NCBI RefSeq assembly: GCF_002001125.1
Contig: NZ_MUNV01000026.1
Location: forward strand, 248,001 to 312,000
Direction: 5' to 3'
Length of the DNA: 64,000 nt
Source of the DNA: Rhodanobacter sp. B04
GTDB taxonomy: Bacteria; Pseudomonadota; Gammaproteobacteria; Xanthomonadales; Rhodanobacteraceae
The position numbers and the translations under genes are program-made. Positions 53,483-62,587 of this stretch are shown in pieces (position 1 is the first letter of the stretch; each line of letters begins with the position of its first letter). The notes beneath the pieces were generated by a model that saw nothing but the letters and a program-made list of their open reading frames with translations, had not been told where the DNA came from and did not search any database.

Positions 53483-55297
53483 ATGACTGTCATCCGCGTA
53501 CTCCCCCCCGAACTCATCAACCAGATCGCCGCCGGCGAAGTCATCGAGCGGCCATCCTCGGTGGTGAAAGAGCTGGTCGAGAACAGCCTCGACGCCGGCG
53601 CCAGCCGCATCGAGGTGGATATCGAAGCCGGAGGCGCGCGACTGATCCGCGTGCGCGACGATGGCGGCGGCATCCATGTCGACGAACTGCCGCTCGCGGT
53701 GGCCGCGCATGCGACCAGCAAGATCGGCAGCTTCGACGACCTGGAACACGTCGCCAGCATGGGGTTTCGCGGCGAGGCGCTGGCCTCGGTCTCGTCGGTG
53801 TCGCGCTTCGCGCTGACCTCGCGGCCGCATGGGCAGGATGCCGCGTTCCGCATCGAGGTCGACAGCGGCAGGCTGCAGGCGGCGCGCCCGGCGCAGCATC
53901 CGCCGGGCACCAGCGTGGAAGTGCGCGACCTGTTCTACAACGTGCCCGCCCGGCGGAAGTTCATGCGCGCCGAACGCACCGAGTTCGCGCATATCGACGA
54001 CCTGCTGAAATCGCTGGCGCTGGCGCGCGGCTCGGTGGAATTCCGGCTCAGCCACAACGGCAAGCCGGTACGCGTATGGAAGGCCGCCCGCGACGAGCAG
54101 GCCGAGCTGCAGCGGGTGGCCGAGGTGCTCGGCGAGGAATTCCCCGCGCAGAGCCTGCGCATCGATCACGCCATGGCCGGCCTGCATCTGTCCGGCTGGG
54201 TCGGCCTGCCGACCGCGTCGCGGGCGCAGGCCGATGCACAGTATTTCTACGTCAACGGCCGGCTGGTGCGCGACCGCATCGTCGCCCACGCAGTGCGCCA
54301 GGCGTATGCGGACGTGCTGTTCCATGGGCGCCACGCCGCGTTCGTGCTGTATCTGGAACTCGATCCGGCCGGCGTCGACGTCAACGTGCATCCGGCCAAG
54401 CACGAGGTGCGTTTCCGCGAGCAGCGGCTGGTGCACGACTTCCTGTTCCGCACCCTGCACGAAGCGCTGGCACAGACGCGCGCCGGCTCGAACACCCTGC
54501 CGACGACCGAGCCGGTACCCGCTTTGCACGAGTCGTACGCCGCCATGGCGCCTGCGACATCCGGTGCGCCGGCATGGCCAAGCCAGTTCAGCCAGAGCCG
54601 GTTGAGCCTGGGTGTGCGTGAAGCGCCACTGGCCGGTTATGCCGCGCTGCTTGGTGAAGCGGCGGGATCATCGGTGGTGCATGCGCCGATGCCGGCGACG
54701 GAAGAGGGCGAAACGCCGCCGCTCGGCTTCGCGATCGCCCAGCTGAAGAGCATCTTCGTGCTGGCCGAGAATGCGCACGGCCTGGTGCTGGTGGACATGC
54801 ATGCGGCGCACGAGCGGATCACCTACGAGAAACTGAAATCCGGCCGTGCCTGCAGCAACCTGCGTTCGCAGATGCTGCTGGTACCGCTCGGCATCGCGGT
54901 CAGTGCCAAGGAGGCGGCGGCGGCCGAGGAGCATGCCGAGGCGTTGGCCGAGTGGGGTCTGGAGCTGTCGCGCAGCGGCCCGGCGACGATCGTGGTACGA
55001 CGTATCCCGGCGCTGCTGGAAGGCGCCGACGTGGGCCAGCTCAGCCGCGACGTGCTGTCCGAGCTGGCCCAGCACGGCAGTTCGCGCCGCCTGCAGGAGC
55101 TGGAGAACGAGCTGCTGTCGACCATGGCCTGCCACGGTTCGGTGCGTGCCGGACGGCGCCTGACGATCCCCGAAATGAATGCCCTGCTGCGCGAGATGGA
55201 GGCGACCGAGCGCTCCGGACAATGCAACCACGGCCGTCCGACCTGGGTGCAGCTGAGCGTGGCCGAACTCGACAAGCTGTTCATGCGCGGCCGCTGA
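53483..55297 (+). CDS. mutL: DNA mismatch repair protein MutL (endonuclease type)
   Basis: 604 aa. GHKL ATPase N-terminal region with motifs [34 protein letters not shown] and HATSKI...[10 protein letters not shown]. The C-terminal domain has [12 protein letters not shown] (about 437-448), a match to DQHA(x)2E(x)4E with Q replaced by M, and QCNHGRPTW near the end. These mark nicking MutLs that act without MutH. It follows amiC by 38 bp, the usual gene order. miaA and hfq, its E. coli neighbours, are not downstream here. Confidence 0.95.
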   Translation: MTVIRVLPPELINQIAAGEVIERPSSVVKELVENSLDAGASRIEVDIEAGGARLIRVRDDGGGIHVDELPLAVAAHATSKIGSFDDLEHVASMGFRGEALASVSSVSRFALTSRPHGQDAAFRIEVDSGRLQAARPAQHPPGTSVEVRDLFYNVPARRKFMRAERTEFAHIDDLLKSLALARGSVEFRLSHNGKPVRVWKAARDEQAELQRVAEVLGEEFPAQSLRIDHAMAGLHLSGWVGLPTASRAQADAQYFYVNGRLVRDRIVAHAVRQAYADVLFHGRHAAFVLYLELDPAGVDVNVHPAKHEVRFREQRLVHDFLFRTLHEALAQTRAGSNTLPTTEPVPALHESYAAMAPATSGAPAWPSQFSQSRLSLGVREAPLAGYAALLGEAAGSSVVHAPMPATEEGETPPLGFAIAQLKSIFVLAENAHGLVLVDMHAAHERITYEKLKSGRACSNLRSQMLLVPLGIAVSAKEAAAAEEHAEALAEWGLELSRSGPATIVVRRIPALLEGADVGQLSRDVLSELAQHGSSRRLQELENELLSTMACHGSVRAGRRLTIPEMNALLREMEATERSGQCNHGRPTWVQLSVAELDKLFMRGR

Positions 55298-55367
55298 CGA
55301 CACTGCTTGCCCTGTGCGCAAACGGACGGCCATACTCGGGGTTCCTGCTTCGCGCGGATCGCTGCCC

Positions 55368-56285
55368 ATGTTGCGTCATGCCATTGTTGCCGTTGCCCTG
55401 TTTTCCGGAGTTGTAGCCGTGCACGCCGAAACACCTGTTGCCGCCCCCGTGGCGACCTACGAACAGCAGATCCAGCAATGGCGCAGTGGCCGGCTGGAGC
55501 GGCTGACTGCCCCGAACGGATGGTTGAGCCTGATCGGTCTGGAATGGCTGAAAGAAGGCAGCAATCGCGTAGGCAGTGCTGCCGACAACGACATCGTGCT
55601 CAAGGCAGGGCCCGCCCATCTCGGCACGGTGACCCTGGCTAAGAACGGCAGCCTGCACATCGTGCTGGCCAAGGACAGTGCGGCCACGATCGACGGCAAG
55701 GCTGCGACCGAAGCGGTCTTGATCGACGATGCGCATGTCACCGGCGATGCGTCGCCGACCCTGGTGAGTTTCGGTGCGGCGAATTTCTACGTGATCGATC
55801 GCGACGGCCGCAAGGCGCTGCGCGTGAAGGACAGCGACGCGGTCACGCGCAAGAATTTCCTCGGCATCGATTATTTCCCGATCGATCCGTCCTGGCGCAT
55901 TGTCGCCAGCTGGGTGCCGTTCGATCCGCCGCACAAGCTGGAAATCGGCTCGGTGATCGGCACGATCGACAAGGTCGACGTGCCGGGCAAGGCGGTATTC
56001 CAGCACGACGGCCACACCTATGAGCTGCTGCCTTACCAGGAAGAGCCGGGCGGCGAGCTGTTCTTCGTGATCGCCGATCGCACCTCCGGCAAGGAGACCT
56101 ATGGCGCCGCGCGCTTCCTGTATGCCGCGCTGCCGAAGGACGGCAAGGTGATCCTCGATTTCAACGAGGCCTACAACCCGCCGTGCGCGTTCACGCCGTT
56201 CGCCACCTGCCCGCTGGCGCCACCGGAGAATCGTCTCGATCTGCGCATCACAGCGGGTGAGAAGAAGTATCGCGGGGAGCACTGA
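55368..56285 (+). CDS. DUF1684 family secreted protein
   Basis: 305 aa from ATG at 55368. Signal peptide (about residues 1-21, ending VHAE). The domain begins with a YEQQIQQWRSGRLERLTAPNGWLSLIGLEWL segment and ends with the diagnostic DFNEAYNPPCAFTPFATCPLAPPENRLDLRI, both typical of DUF1684. A central region may be FHA-like in topology. Family function is unknown. The GTG at 55314 would add 18 residues and disturb the signal peptide. It is 70 bp after mutL and convergent with the hydratase gene. Confidence 0.88.
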   Translation: MLRHAIVAVALFSGVVAVHAETPVAAPVATYEQQIQQWRSGRLERLTAPNGWLSLIGLEWLKEGSNRVGSAADNDIVLKAGPAHLGTVTLAKNGSLHIVLAKDSAATIDGKAATEAVLIDDAHVTGDASPTLVSFGAANFYVIDRDGRKALRVKDSDAVTRKNFLGIDYFPIDPSWRIVASWVPFDPPHKLEIGSVIGTIDKVDVPGKAVFQHDGHTYELLPYQEEPGGELFFVIADRTSGKETYGAARFLYAALPKDGKVILDFNEAYNPPCAFTPFATCPLAPPENRLDLRITAGEKKYRGEH

Positions 56286-56338
56286 TCGCGGCCGGACGCA
56301 GCGATCAGGTCAGATACGCAGATCCGGCTCCGGCAGGT

Positions 56339-57121
56339 TCAGCGTCCCTTGAACTCCGCCTTGCGCTTTTCCAGGAACGCCGAGGTGCCTTCGCGCATGT
56401 CCGCGGTGGAGAACGCCAGCGCAAAGCCCTGGGTCTCGAACTCCAGCCCCTGATCGATGCCGGTCTCACCGCCCTGCAGTACGGCATCGAGGATGCCGGC
56501 AGCCGCTAGCGGTGCGGCGGCGGCGAGCTGGTCGGCGAGGGTGTTCACTGCCTCGTCCAGCGCCTCGGGTGCGACCACGCGGGTGACGACACCCAATTCA
56601 TAGGCACGTTGCGCATGGATCACCGCACCGGTCAGGCAAAGCTCCAGCGCCGCCCCACGGCCGGCCAGGCGCAGCAGGCGCTGGGTGCCGCCGAAGCCGG
56701 GGATCAGGCCGAGATTGATCTCGGGCTGGCCGAACTTCGCCTTCTCGCTGGCCACACGAAGATGACAGGCCATCGCCAGCTCCATGCCGCCGCCGAGCGC
56801 GAAACCCTGGATGCGTGCGATCACCGGCTTGCCGAGGCGCTCGATCGAGCTCATCAGGCGCTGGCCGGTACGTGAGAAGCCTTGCGCCTGCACGGGCGTG
56901 TAGCCGTTCATCTCGGCAATGTCGGCGCCTGCGACGAACGCCTTTTCGCCGGCACCGGCCAGTACCACCACGCGCACGGCATCGTCCTGCGCCGCCTGGG
57001 CAAAGGCGAGGGTCAGCTCGTTGAGGGTGTCGCGATTCAGCGCATTGAGCTTGTCCGGGCGGTTGACGGTGATCGTGCGTACCGCCCCGCGGTTGCTGGT
57101 TTCCAGGTTGCGATAGGCCAT
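56339..57121 (-). CDS. enoyl-CoA hydratase/isomerase family protein (crotonase)
   Basis: 260 aa crotonase fold. Oxyanion-hole and catalytic positions are in IARIQGFALGGGMELAMACHLR (first Glu) and FGQPEINLGLIPGFGGTQRL (second Glu), so it is a true hydratase by motif. It hydrates trans-2-enoyl-CoA in beta-oxidation or a similar route; chain-length choice cannot be read. Length fits single-domain FadB-like or PaaF-like enzymes. It is transcribed alone and convergent with the DUF1684 gene; the 53-bp gap between the stops holds nothing recognisable. Confidence 0.92.
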   Translation of the reverse strand: MAYRNLETSNRGAVRTITVNRPDKLNALNRDTLNELTLAFAQAAQDDAVRVVVLAGAGEKAFVAGADIAEMNGYTPVQAQGFSRTGQRLMSSIERLGKPVIARIQGFALGGGMELAMACHLRVASEKAKFGQPEINLGLIPGFGGTQRLLRLAGRGAALELCLTGAVIHAQRAYELGVVTRVVAPEALDEAVNTLADQLAAAAPLAAAGILDAVLQGGETGIDQGLEFETQGFALAFSTADMREGTSAFLEKRKAEFKGR

Positions 57122-57276
57122 GAACGGCTCCTGATGGGTGCAAGGGCGCGATGGTAGCAGCGGGAACCTTTGTCGCCAGCGGGTTTCTCATGCCACAGGC
57201 AGCGACCGCTGCACGAATCCCGCGAACCGCTTAGGATGAACCGTCTGAATTGCCAGTCGCGATAGAGAACGGCCCG

Positions 57277-58011
57277 ATGGAGAAAGGCATGACTTACCTG
57301 CGTTGCGCATTGCTCGGCATCTTGCTGCTGGGTGGCGTGGCGCATGCGCAGAACCGCCCAGGACCGGCCAGCGAGTCCGTGAAGCTGGACAAGTCCAAGC
57401 TCTCGTATGCGATCGGTTACCAGATCGGCAGCCAGTTTGCCGATGGCCGGCCGGATGTGGACGTCACGATACTGATGCGGGCGATCCAGGATGCTTATGC
57501 CAAGCGGCAGCCCACCGTGCCGATGCCGGAGATGCATGAGCAGCTGCGCAGTTTGGAGCGGCAGATGCACGCCAATGCGCTGGCCGAATTCAAGCGGATT
57601 GCCGAGGCGAATGCGCGCAAGAGTGCCGATTTCATGGCGCGCAACCGGCAGCAGCCGGGCGTGGTGCAGCTGCCTTCGGGCATCCAGTACGCGGTGCTGA
57701 GCAAGGGTTCCGGCTCGGCCAGCCCGACCGTGACCAGTACGGTCACGGTGAATTATCGCGGCATGCTGGTCGATGGCACCGAGTTCGACAGCACCTGGGC
57801 GCACGGGGCGCCGGTGAGTTTTCAGGTAAACGGTGTCATTCGTGGCTGGCAGGACGTGATTCCGCGCATGCATGTGGGCGATCGCTGGAAGGTGGTGATT
57901 CCGCCGCAACTGGCTTATGGCGAGGAAGGTGCGTTGCCGCGGATCGGGCCGAACGAGGCGCTGGTGTTCGAGATCCAACTGCTCGACATCAAGTCGGATC
58001 CCAGGCCCTGA
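57277..58011 (+). CDS. FKBP-type peptidyl-prolyl isomerase (Mip/FkpA class)
   Basis: 244 aa. Signal peptide ending HAQN, an N-terminal dimerisation part (LDKSKLSYAIGYQIGSQFADG...) with a long helix around 80-125, and a C-terminal FKBP domain (VTVNYRGMLVDGTEFDSTW ... PPQLAYGEEGALPRIGPNEALVFEIQLLDI). It should help periplasmic folding. GAGAA lies 7 nt before the ATG at 57277; an ATG at 57289 is an alternative. It is followed 27 bp later by the DUF1289 gene. Confidence 0.93.
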   Translation: MEKGMTYLRCALLGILLLGGVAHAQNRPGPASESVKLDKSKLSYAIGYQIGSQFADGRPDVDVTILMRAIQDAYAKRQPTVPMPEMHEQLRSLERQMHANALAEFKRIAEANARKSADFMARNRQQPGVVQLPSGIQYAVLSKGSGSASPTVTSTVTVNYRGMLVDGTEFDSTWAHGAPVSFQVNGVIRGWQDVIPRMHVGDRWKVVIPPQLAYGEEGALPRIGPNEALVFEIQLLDIKSDPRP

Positions 58012-58038
58012 TGGCAGCCAGTGGTAACATCACTGGGC

Positions 58039-58230
58039 ATGCCGAACGATCCAGACCTTGTCGAAACTCCTCCGCTTACCCCTTGCATCGGCATCTGCCG
58101 GCTGGATGAGCGTGGCTACTGCGTCGGCTGCCGGCGTACCGGCGAGGAAATCGGCCGCTGGCGCTCGATGAGCGACGCCGAGCGGCGGCATGTGATGCAG
58201 GTGGTCCTGCCGGTGCGTGGGTCGCCATGA
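58039..58230 (+). CDS. DUF1289 small cysteine-motif protein
   Basis: 63 aa. Cysteine-rich N-terminal half TPCIGICRLDERGYCVGCRRT (four cysteines), then GEEIGRWRSMSDAERRHVM, exactly the DUF1289 layout. The cysteines may bind a metal, but the function is unknown. The stop overlaps the NUDIX start (ATGA), implying co-translation. The ATG at 58039 is favoured because it begins shortly before the conserved region. Confidence 0.9.
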   Translation: MPNDPDLVETPPLTPCIGICRLDERGYCVGCRRTGEEIGRWRSMSDAERRHVMQVVLPVRGSP

Positions 58231-58823
58231 TGGATGCGTTGATCATGGCGCTGCGGCCGTTGTCGTCGCCACCGACGGCACCGGGTTGGAACCATGCGGA
58301 CATGAGCGAATTGCTCGGCAACACGCAGCGTCAGCCGGCCGCCGTGCTGGTTGGCTTGCGCGAGGGTGCGCAGCCGCGGCTGATCCTTACCGTGCGCACG
58401 GATCATCTGCAGTCGCATGCCGGCCAGGTGGCGTTCCCGGGCGGGCGCTGCGATCCCGCCGATGGCGGCGATGCGCTGACCACGGCCTTGCGCGAGAGCG
58501 AGGAGGAAATCGGCCTCGACCGCGCGCTGGTGACGCCGCTGGGTTATCTGGACAGCTTCGAGACGATCAGCGGCTATTGCATTACCCCGGTGGTGGCGCG
58601 GATTGCCGCCGAAGCCCAGCTGCATCCGGCTCCGGGCGAGGTGGCCGAAGTGTTCGAGGTACCGCTGGCGTTTTTCCTGGAGCCAGCGAACCTGCGGCGC
58701 TATACGATGGATTTTCGCGGCCACCGCCGCGCGATGGTGGAGTTCGTCCATGGCGGTCATCGCATCTGGGGTGCCACGGCCGCGATGCTGTTCAACCTGC
58801 TGCAGAGGATGGGGCAAGCATGA
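58227..58823 (+). CDS. NUDIX hydrolase, CoA pyrophosphatase-like (NudL)
   Basis: 198 aa. SHAGQVAFPGGRCDPADGGDALTTALRESEEEIGL carries the Nudix box and the upstream VAFPGG segment typical of the CoA-diphosphatase subfamily (UPF0035). It should cleave CoA or acyl-CoA to a 4'-phosphopantetheine product and 3',5'-ADP. It overlaps the DUF1289 gene by 4 bp, and the sulfurtransferase gene begins 4 bp before its own stop. The three genes are therefore one translation unit. Confidence 0.9.
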   Translation: MMDALIMALRPLSSPPTAPGWNHADMSELLGNTQRQPAAVLVGLREGAQPRLILTVRTDHLQSHAGQVAFPGGRCDPADGGDALTTALRESEEEIGLDRALVTPLGYLDSFETISGYCITPVVARIAAEAQLHPAPGEVAEVFEVPLAFFLEPANLRRYTMDFRGHRRAMVEFVHGGHRIWGATAAMLFNLLQRMGQA

Positions 58824-59677
58824 CCCGGTATGCCACGCTCATAGATGCCGCTGATCTCGCGGCACTGCCATCGCCGCAGGTGCTGATCGTCGACTGCCGT
58901 TTCGACCTGGCTGATCCGGACAAGGGTGCGCGCGACTATCGTGACGGCCATGTTCCGGGCGCGGTGTACGCCAGCCTGGACCGCGACCTGTCCGATCTGT
59001 CGCGCCAAGCCGAAGGCCTGGGCCGGCACCCGCTGCCGCTGGAGCCGGCGCTCAGCGCGTTGCTGTCGCGCTGGGGCTGGCGGCCGGACCTGCAGGTGGT
59101 CTGCTACGACACGGCCGGTGGTGCGCTGGCCGCGGCACGACTGTGGTGGCTGTTGCGGCTGGTGGGCGTGCGCCAGGTCGCCGTGCTGGATGGCGGTTAT
59201 GCCGCGTGGCTGGCGGCGGGCCAGCCGGTCGAGTCCGGCGAGCCGCATGCGCGGGTTCCAGGTCGGGTGTCATTGCGCTACGAGGCAGGGCAGGTCTTGC
59301 TGGATCCTGCAGCCGTGCGCGATGTCGCCACCGGCAAGTTGCTGGATGCGCGCGCCGCGCCGCGCTATCGCGGCGACGTCGAACCGCTGGATCGGGTTGG
59401 TGGCCATGTGCCCGGTGCCTTGAACCGGCCGTTTGCCGACAACCTGGGTAGCGACGGTCGCTTCAAGCCGGCCGCCCAGCTGCATGACGAGTTCGTTGCG
59501 TTGCTGGGCGCCACGGCGCCATCGCACGTGGTGCACATGTGCGGCTCCGGTGTCACCGCCTGCCACAACCTGCTGGCCATGGAGCATGCCGGACTGCATG
59601 GCTCGCGGCTGTATGCGCCGTCATGGAGTGGCTGGATCAGCGATCCGGCACGGCCGGTGGCGAAGGGCGAGGAGTGA
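58820..59677 (+). CDS. rhodanese-domain sulfurtransferase (SseA/thiosulfate or 3-mercaptopyruvate type)
   Basis: 285 aa with two rhodanese domains. The N-terminal one (VLIVDCRFDLADPDKGARDYRDGHVPGA) is inactive in shape, and the C-terminal one has the catalytic Cys in HMCGSGVTACHN. The loop CGSGVTA matches SseA-type 3-mercaptopyruvate sulfurtransferases (CGSGVTA) rather than the CRKGVT of thiosulfate enzymes. It transfers sulfur to cyanide or thiols. It overlaps the NUDIX gene by 4 bp (ATGA). A palindromic sequence follows the stop. Confidence 0.92.
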   Translation: MTRYATLIDAADLAALPSPQVLIVDCRFDLADPDKGARDYRDGHVPGAVYASLDRDLSDLSRQAEGLGRHPLPLEPALSALLSRWGWRPDLQVVCYDTAGGALAAARLWWLLRLVGVRQVAVLDGGYAAWLAAGQPVESGEPHARVPGRVSLRYEAGQVLLDPAAVRDVATGKLLDARAAPRYRGDVEPLDRVGGHVPGALNRPFADNLGSDGRFKPAAQLHDEFVALLGATAPSHVVHMCGSGVTACHNLLAMEHAGLHGSRLYAPSWSGWISDPARPVAKGEE

Positions 59678-59737
59678 GTGTGGAGAAGTGAGAACGGAGC
59701 GGCGAAGCGGCCTCTGATCTCTCTTCTCTCCACTCAC
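59674..59737. repeat. imperfect long inverted repeat in a convergent gap
   Basis: GTGAGTG (59674-59680) pairs perfectly with CACTCAC (59731-59737), and the adjoining purine-rich GGAGAAGTGAGA continues imperfectly against TCTCTCTTCTCTC. It fills the 56-bp gap between two converging stop codons. It could be a bidirectional terminator or a copy of a dispersed repeat. Confidence 0.4.
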
Positions 59738-60489
59738 TTCTTTTGCTTGAGCCGCGCCACCAGCTGCTGCAGCACCGCTTGCGTCTGCGGATGGAAGAAC
59801 GCATCGACGAAATCGTCCAGTGGCAGTGCATCAGGATCGGCATATGCCGCTGCCAGGTCGGCCCGTGCAAGCGTGCGGGTAGCGAGCATGGCATGCGAAG
59901 GCAGCGCCAGCAGCTCACCCAGCCAGTGCCGGGCCCGTACGGCCACTTGGTCGACACCGGTGAGTTCGTCGACGAAACCGCACGCCAGGGCTTCGGCCGA
60001 TTCGATCATGGCACCGGCGACCAGCAACCGCTCGGCGCGATAGGTGCCAACCACACGGCGCAGCGCCAGCTGGATCGCCTCGGGTACGATCAGCCCAACC
60101 TGTACTTCGTTCAGTCCGATCCGGTACGGACCTTCCGCCATCACCCGGTAGTCGCAGAACAGCGCCAATACCGCGCCACCGGCGGGACTGTGGCCGCTGA
60201 TCGCCGCCACCAGCGGGATCGGCGAGCGCGCCAGGGTGGCGCACAGTGCGAAGAATTCGCGCCAGTATTCACGCACACCGACGCGGTCGCGCCCGAGCAG
60301 GGCCGGCACGTCGACGCCGGCAGAGAACAGTCCCTGCGCGCCGGACAGCACGATGCCGCGCACACCGTCACGCACGCTGTCGTCGATCGCAGCGCGCAGG
60401 GCAAGCAGCAACTCCAGGTTCAGCGCGTTGACCGGTGGACGGGCCAGCTGGATTTCGCGGATGTTTTCATGGTTGGTCAGGTTGAGCAT
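59734..60489 (-). CDS. crotonase-fold delta3,delta2-enoyl-CoA isomerase-like protein
   Basis: 251 aa. The oxyanion segment reads ISGHSPAGGAVLALFCDYRVMAEGPYRIGLNEVQVGL, like mitochondrial ECI (HxPAGG...GLNETQLG): Glu in GLNEVQ is the single acid and the first hydratase Glu is absent. It should shift cis-3 or trans-3 double bonds to trans-2 in beta-oxidation of unsaturated fatty acids. GGAG lies 8 nt before the ATG at 60489. It follows the DUF4139 gene by 22 bp on the same strand. Confidence 0.85.
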   Translation of the reverse strand: MLNLTNHENIREIQLARPPVNALNLELLLALRAAIDDSVRDGVRGIVLSGAQGLFSAGVDVPALLGRDRVGVREYWREFFALCATLARSPIPLVAAISGHSPAGGAVLALFCDYRVMAEGPYRIGLNEVQVGLIVPEAIQLALRRVVGTYRAERLLVAGAMIESAEALACGFVDELTGVDQVAVRARHWLGELLALPSHAMLATRTLARADLAAAYADPDALPLDDFVDAFFHPQTQAVLQQLVARLKQKK

Positions 60490-60511
60490 GATGCGGCTCC
60501 GGCTCGATGAT

Positions 60512-61981
60512 TCACGGCTGGGGGTTTTCCTCGGCAGTCCAGCGGTAGCGCACCGCATAGTCCAGCACGGCCTTGCCGTTGGCTGGCACCTCGATGCGGA
60601 ACTCCAGCGTGTCCGCCGTCTGCTGGCTGGGTTTGTTGCTGGATGAGACCAGCGTCCACTGGCGCCAGCGATTGGGGTGCTCGCGTACGGTCACGGTGCG
60701 GGCGGCGTCACCGGCATTGCTCAGGTTGATGCGGAATGCCTCGTCCAGCGTACGCCCGTCCTTGTCCACCTTGAAGCTGGTGCGCGTGCGCTCGGCACGC
60801 AGGTCGAACGCGGTGCCCAGCGTGATGCTGGCGTCGCTGCCTTTCGGAGTGTCGTTGATGCGGCCTTCGCCGATGAATTGCGCGGTGCCGTTCCTGTCGG
60901 CGGTAAGCACGCGCAGGTAGCCTGCAGGCAGGCTGTCGAACGCCTGCAGTTTCAGCGTGCCGACAATGGCGTTGCCGCCGCCGAGGTTGAAATCACGCCC
61001 AAGCATCGGCTGCGGTGGCACCCATCCACCGCCGTTCTCGTACAGCGCGGTGCGCTCGCAATCCAGCGTGCGGGTGGCGTATAGCGGCACCTGGCTGACG
61101 CTGCCGTCGGGCAGGTCGACGGCAGCCGGCAGCGTGTAGCTGCGGTAGTCGGCGAGGCTGGCCTGCTGCGGCAGCTCGGCGCTCTCGGCTTTGGCATTGA
61201 AGCCGCGCGCCATCGCCATCATCGGCTGCGGTGCCGAGGCCTTGGCCATGTTCGGTTCGCCGGCGATCAGGGTGAGTTGCAGGTCATGCCAGTCGCGCCC
61301 GCTGCGGTTGGCGATGCTCGCGCGCGATTCGAACTGCATGCGACAGCCGCCGCCGGGTTGCAGCGTCGCCACATAGGCCGCGCGCCAACCCAGGCCGGAG
61401 GTGGGATAGCTGAGCACGGCATTGACCTGGCCCGCACGCGCAGCGTCCACGCGCAGATTCAGGCTGGAGCCGGTTGGGAAATCGCCTGCGGAGGTGCGTA
61501 CGGCCGCATAGTGGTTGACCAGCGTGTTGTCGCCATGGTCATTGCGCACCAGCAGGCCGTCACTGACACGCAGCAAGTGGCCGCTGGCCAGCGGCTGGCC
61601 GTCGTTGCCGAGCACATCCACGTTGCGACCGATCAGTCCGGTCAAGGCCGCGTTTGCGCCCTGCGCCAGCAGCAGGCGCTGCGAAATCACCCTGGCGCCG
61701 CCACCGGGGAAGCTGAGGGCGAGTGCCTCGGAGTCGAGAGAGTCGGGCAGGTCGCCGATCACCACGTCGTGGATACCGGCGGTCAGGTTGAGTGCGCGCT
61801 GCTCGCGCACCACCGCGTAACCGTCATCGATGCTGCCGTCGCCCTTGCTGGCATACAGCGCCGCGCTGTCGCTGCGATACAGGGTGAGCGCGGTGATGTC
61901 TGCCGCGCGTGCTTGCGTCATGCCCGCCAGGGCCACGATGCAGGCGATGGCGAGCGCGCGCGGGTGGTGTGATGCCGTCAT
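60512..61981 (-). CDS. DUF4139 domain-containing secreted protein
   Basis: 489 aa. Signal peptide ending QARA-ADI. The DUF4139 region (about residues 190-489) contains YPTSGLGWRAAYVATL and NRSGRDWHDLQLTLIAGEPN, the standard signature. The N-terminal part (VVIGDLPDSLDSEALALSFPGGGARVISQRLLLAQ) is the companion DUF4140-like segment. Function is unknown in the family. It precedes the isomerase gene by 22 bp. The segment 61982-62083 holds nothing recognisable. Confidence 0.85.
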   Translation of the reverse strand: MTASHHPRALAIACIVALAGMTQARAADITALTLYRSDSAALYASKGDGSIDDGYAVVREQRALNLTAGIHDVVIGDLPDSLDSEALALSFPGGGARVISQRLLLAQGANAALTGLIGRNVDVLGNDGQPLASGHLLRVSDGLLVRNDHGDNTLVNHYAAVRTSAGDFPTGSSLNLRVDAARAGQVNAVLSYPTSGLGWRAAYVATLQPGGGCRMQFESRASIANRSGRDWHDLQLTLIAGEPNMAKASAPQPMMAMARGFNAKAESAELPQQASLADYRSYTLPAAVDLPDGSVSQVPLYATRTLDCERTALYENGGGWVPPQPMLGRDFNLGGGNAIVGTLKLQAFDSLPAGYLRVLTADRNGTAQFIGEGRINDTPKGSDASITLGTAFDLRAERTRTSFKVDKDGRTLDEAFRINLSNAGDAARTVTVREHPNRWRQWTLVSSSNKPSQQTADTLEFRIEVPANGKAVLDYAVRYRWTAEENPQP

Positions 61982-62083
61982 CGGTCGAACTCCGTCGAGG
62001 GGGCTGCGGCCATCATAGCCATGCCACAGGTCTGCCGGGTGTCGATGCCGTCATGCGCTTGCGTCGAGGCCACCGTCGCGCGT

Positions 62084-62583
62084 TCACCGCTCGCCGGTGG
62101 CCGAGGTGCGGATGCAAGCCGGCAGCGGCACCGGTTTGCCGGTGGCCGGATTCATCCACACCATGACCACGTGGCCGTCACAGTACAGCCGGTTGGCATC
62201 GGTGGCATCGACTATGCGATGGGCGATCGTGAGCGAGCTGTTGCCGAGGCGCGCGCAGAACAGTTGCACCTCGAGTTGCGCCGGCCATTCGATCGGGCGG
62301 CGGTAATTGACTTCGCTGGCGGCCATTACCGGCATTGCCTGCTCGTCGAACCATGGCCCCGGCACATGGCTCAGCCATTGCAGGCGCGACTCTTCCAGAT
62401 AGGTGAGGTAGTTGGAGTTGTTGACGTGGTTGAACGCGTCAAGGTCGCGCCAGCGCACGCCGATCGAGGCGACGTACAACAGCGCGCCGAGACCTGCCTG
62501 CGATTGAGCGGCGGCGGAAGCGGCCATATCCGCGGCAGGCGCTGCCGGCACCTCGACAACCTTGGGTGAGGACTTGCGTGGAC

Positions 62584-62587
<4 letters not shown>
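62084..62587 (-). CDS. acyl-CoA thioesterase, hotdog fold (4HBT)
   Basis: 167 aa from ATG at 62587. [29 protein letters not shown] is the conserved 4HBT segment with the catalytic Asp in DAFNHVNN. It hydrolyses acyl-CoA or hydroxybenzoyl-CoA-like thioesters; the substrate is unknown. The stop of uvrA overlaps its start as ATGA, so it is translated with UvrA. An Ala/Ser-rich N-terminal stretch of about 35 residues precedes the fold and may be disordered. Confidence 0.88.

Noticed and set aside
58217-59677. A 486-codon frame joining the NUDIX region to the sulfurtransferase as a fusion
   Set aside because: Only the last 285 codons resemble a sulfurtransferase; the first 200 are the shadow of the NUDIX gene in another frame, and an ATG lies at the expected start (58820).
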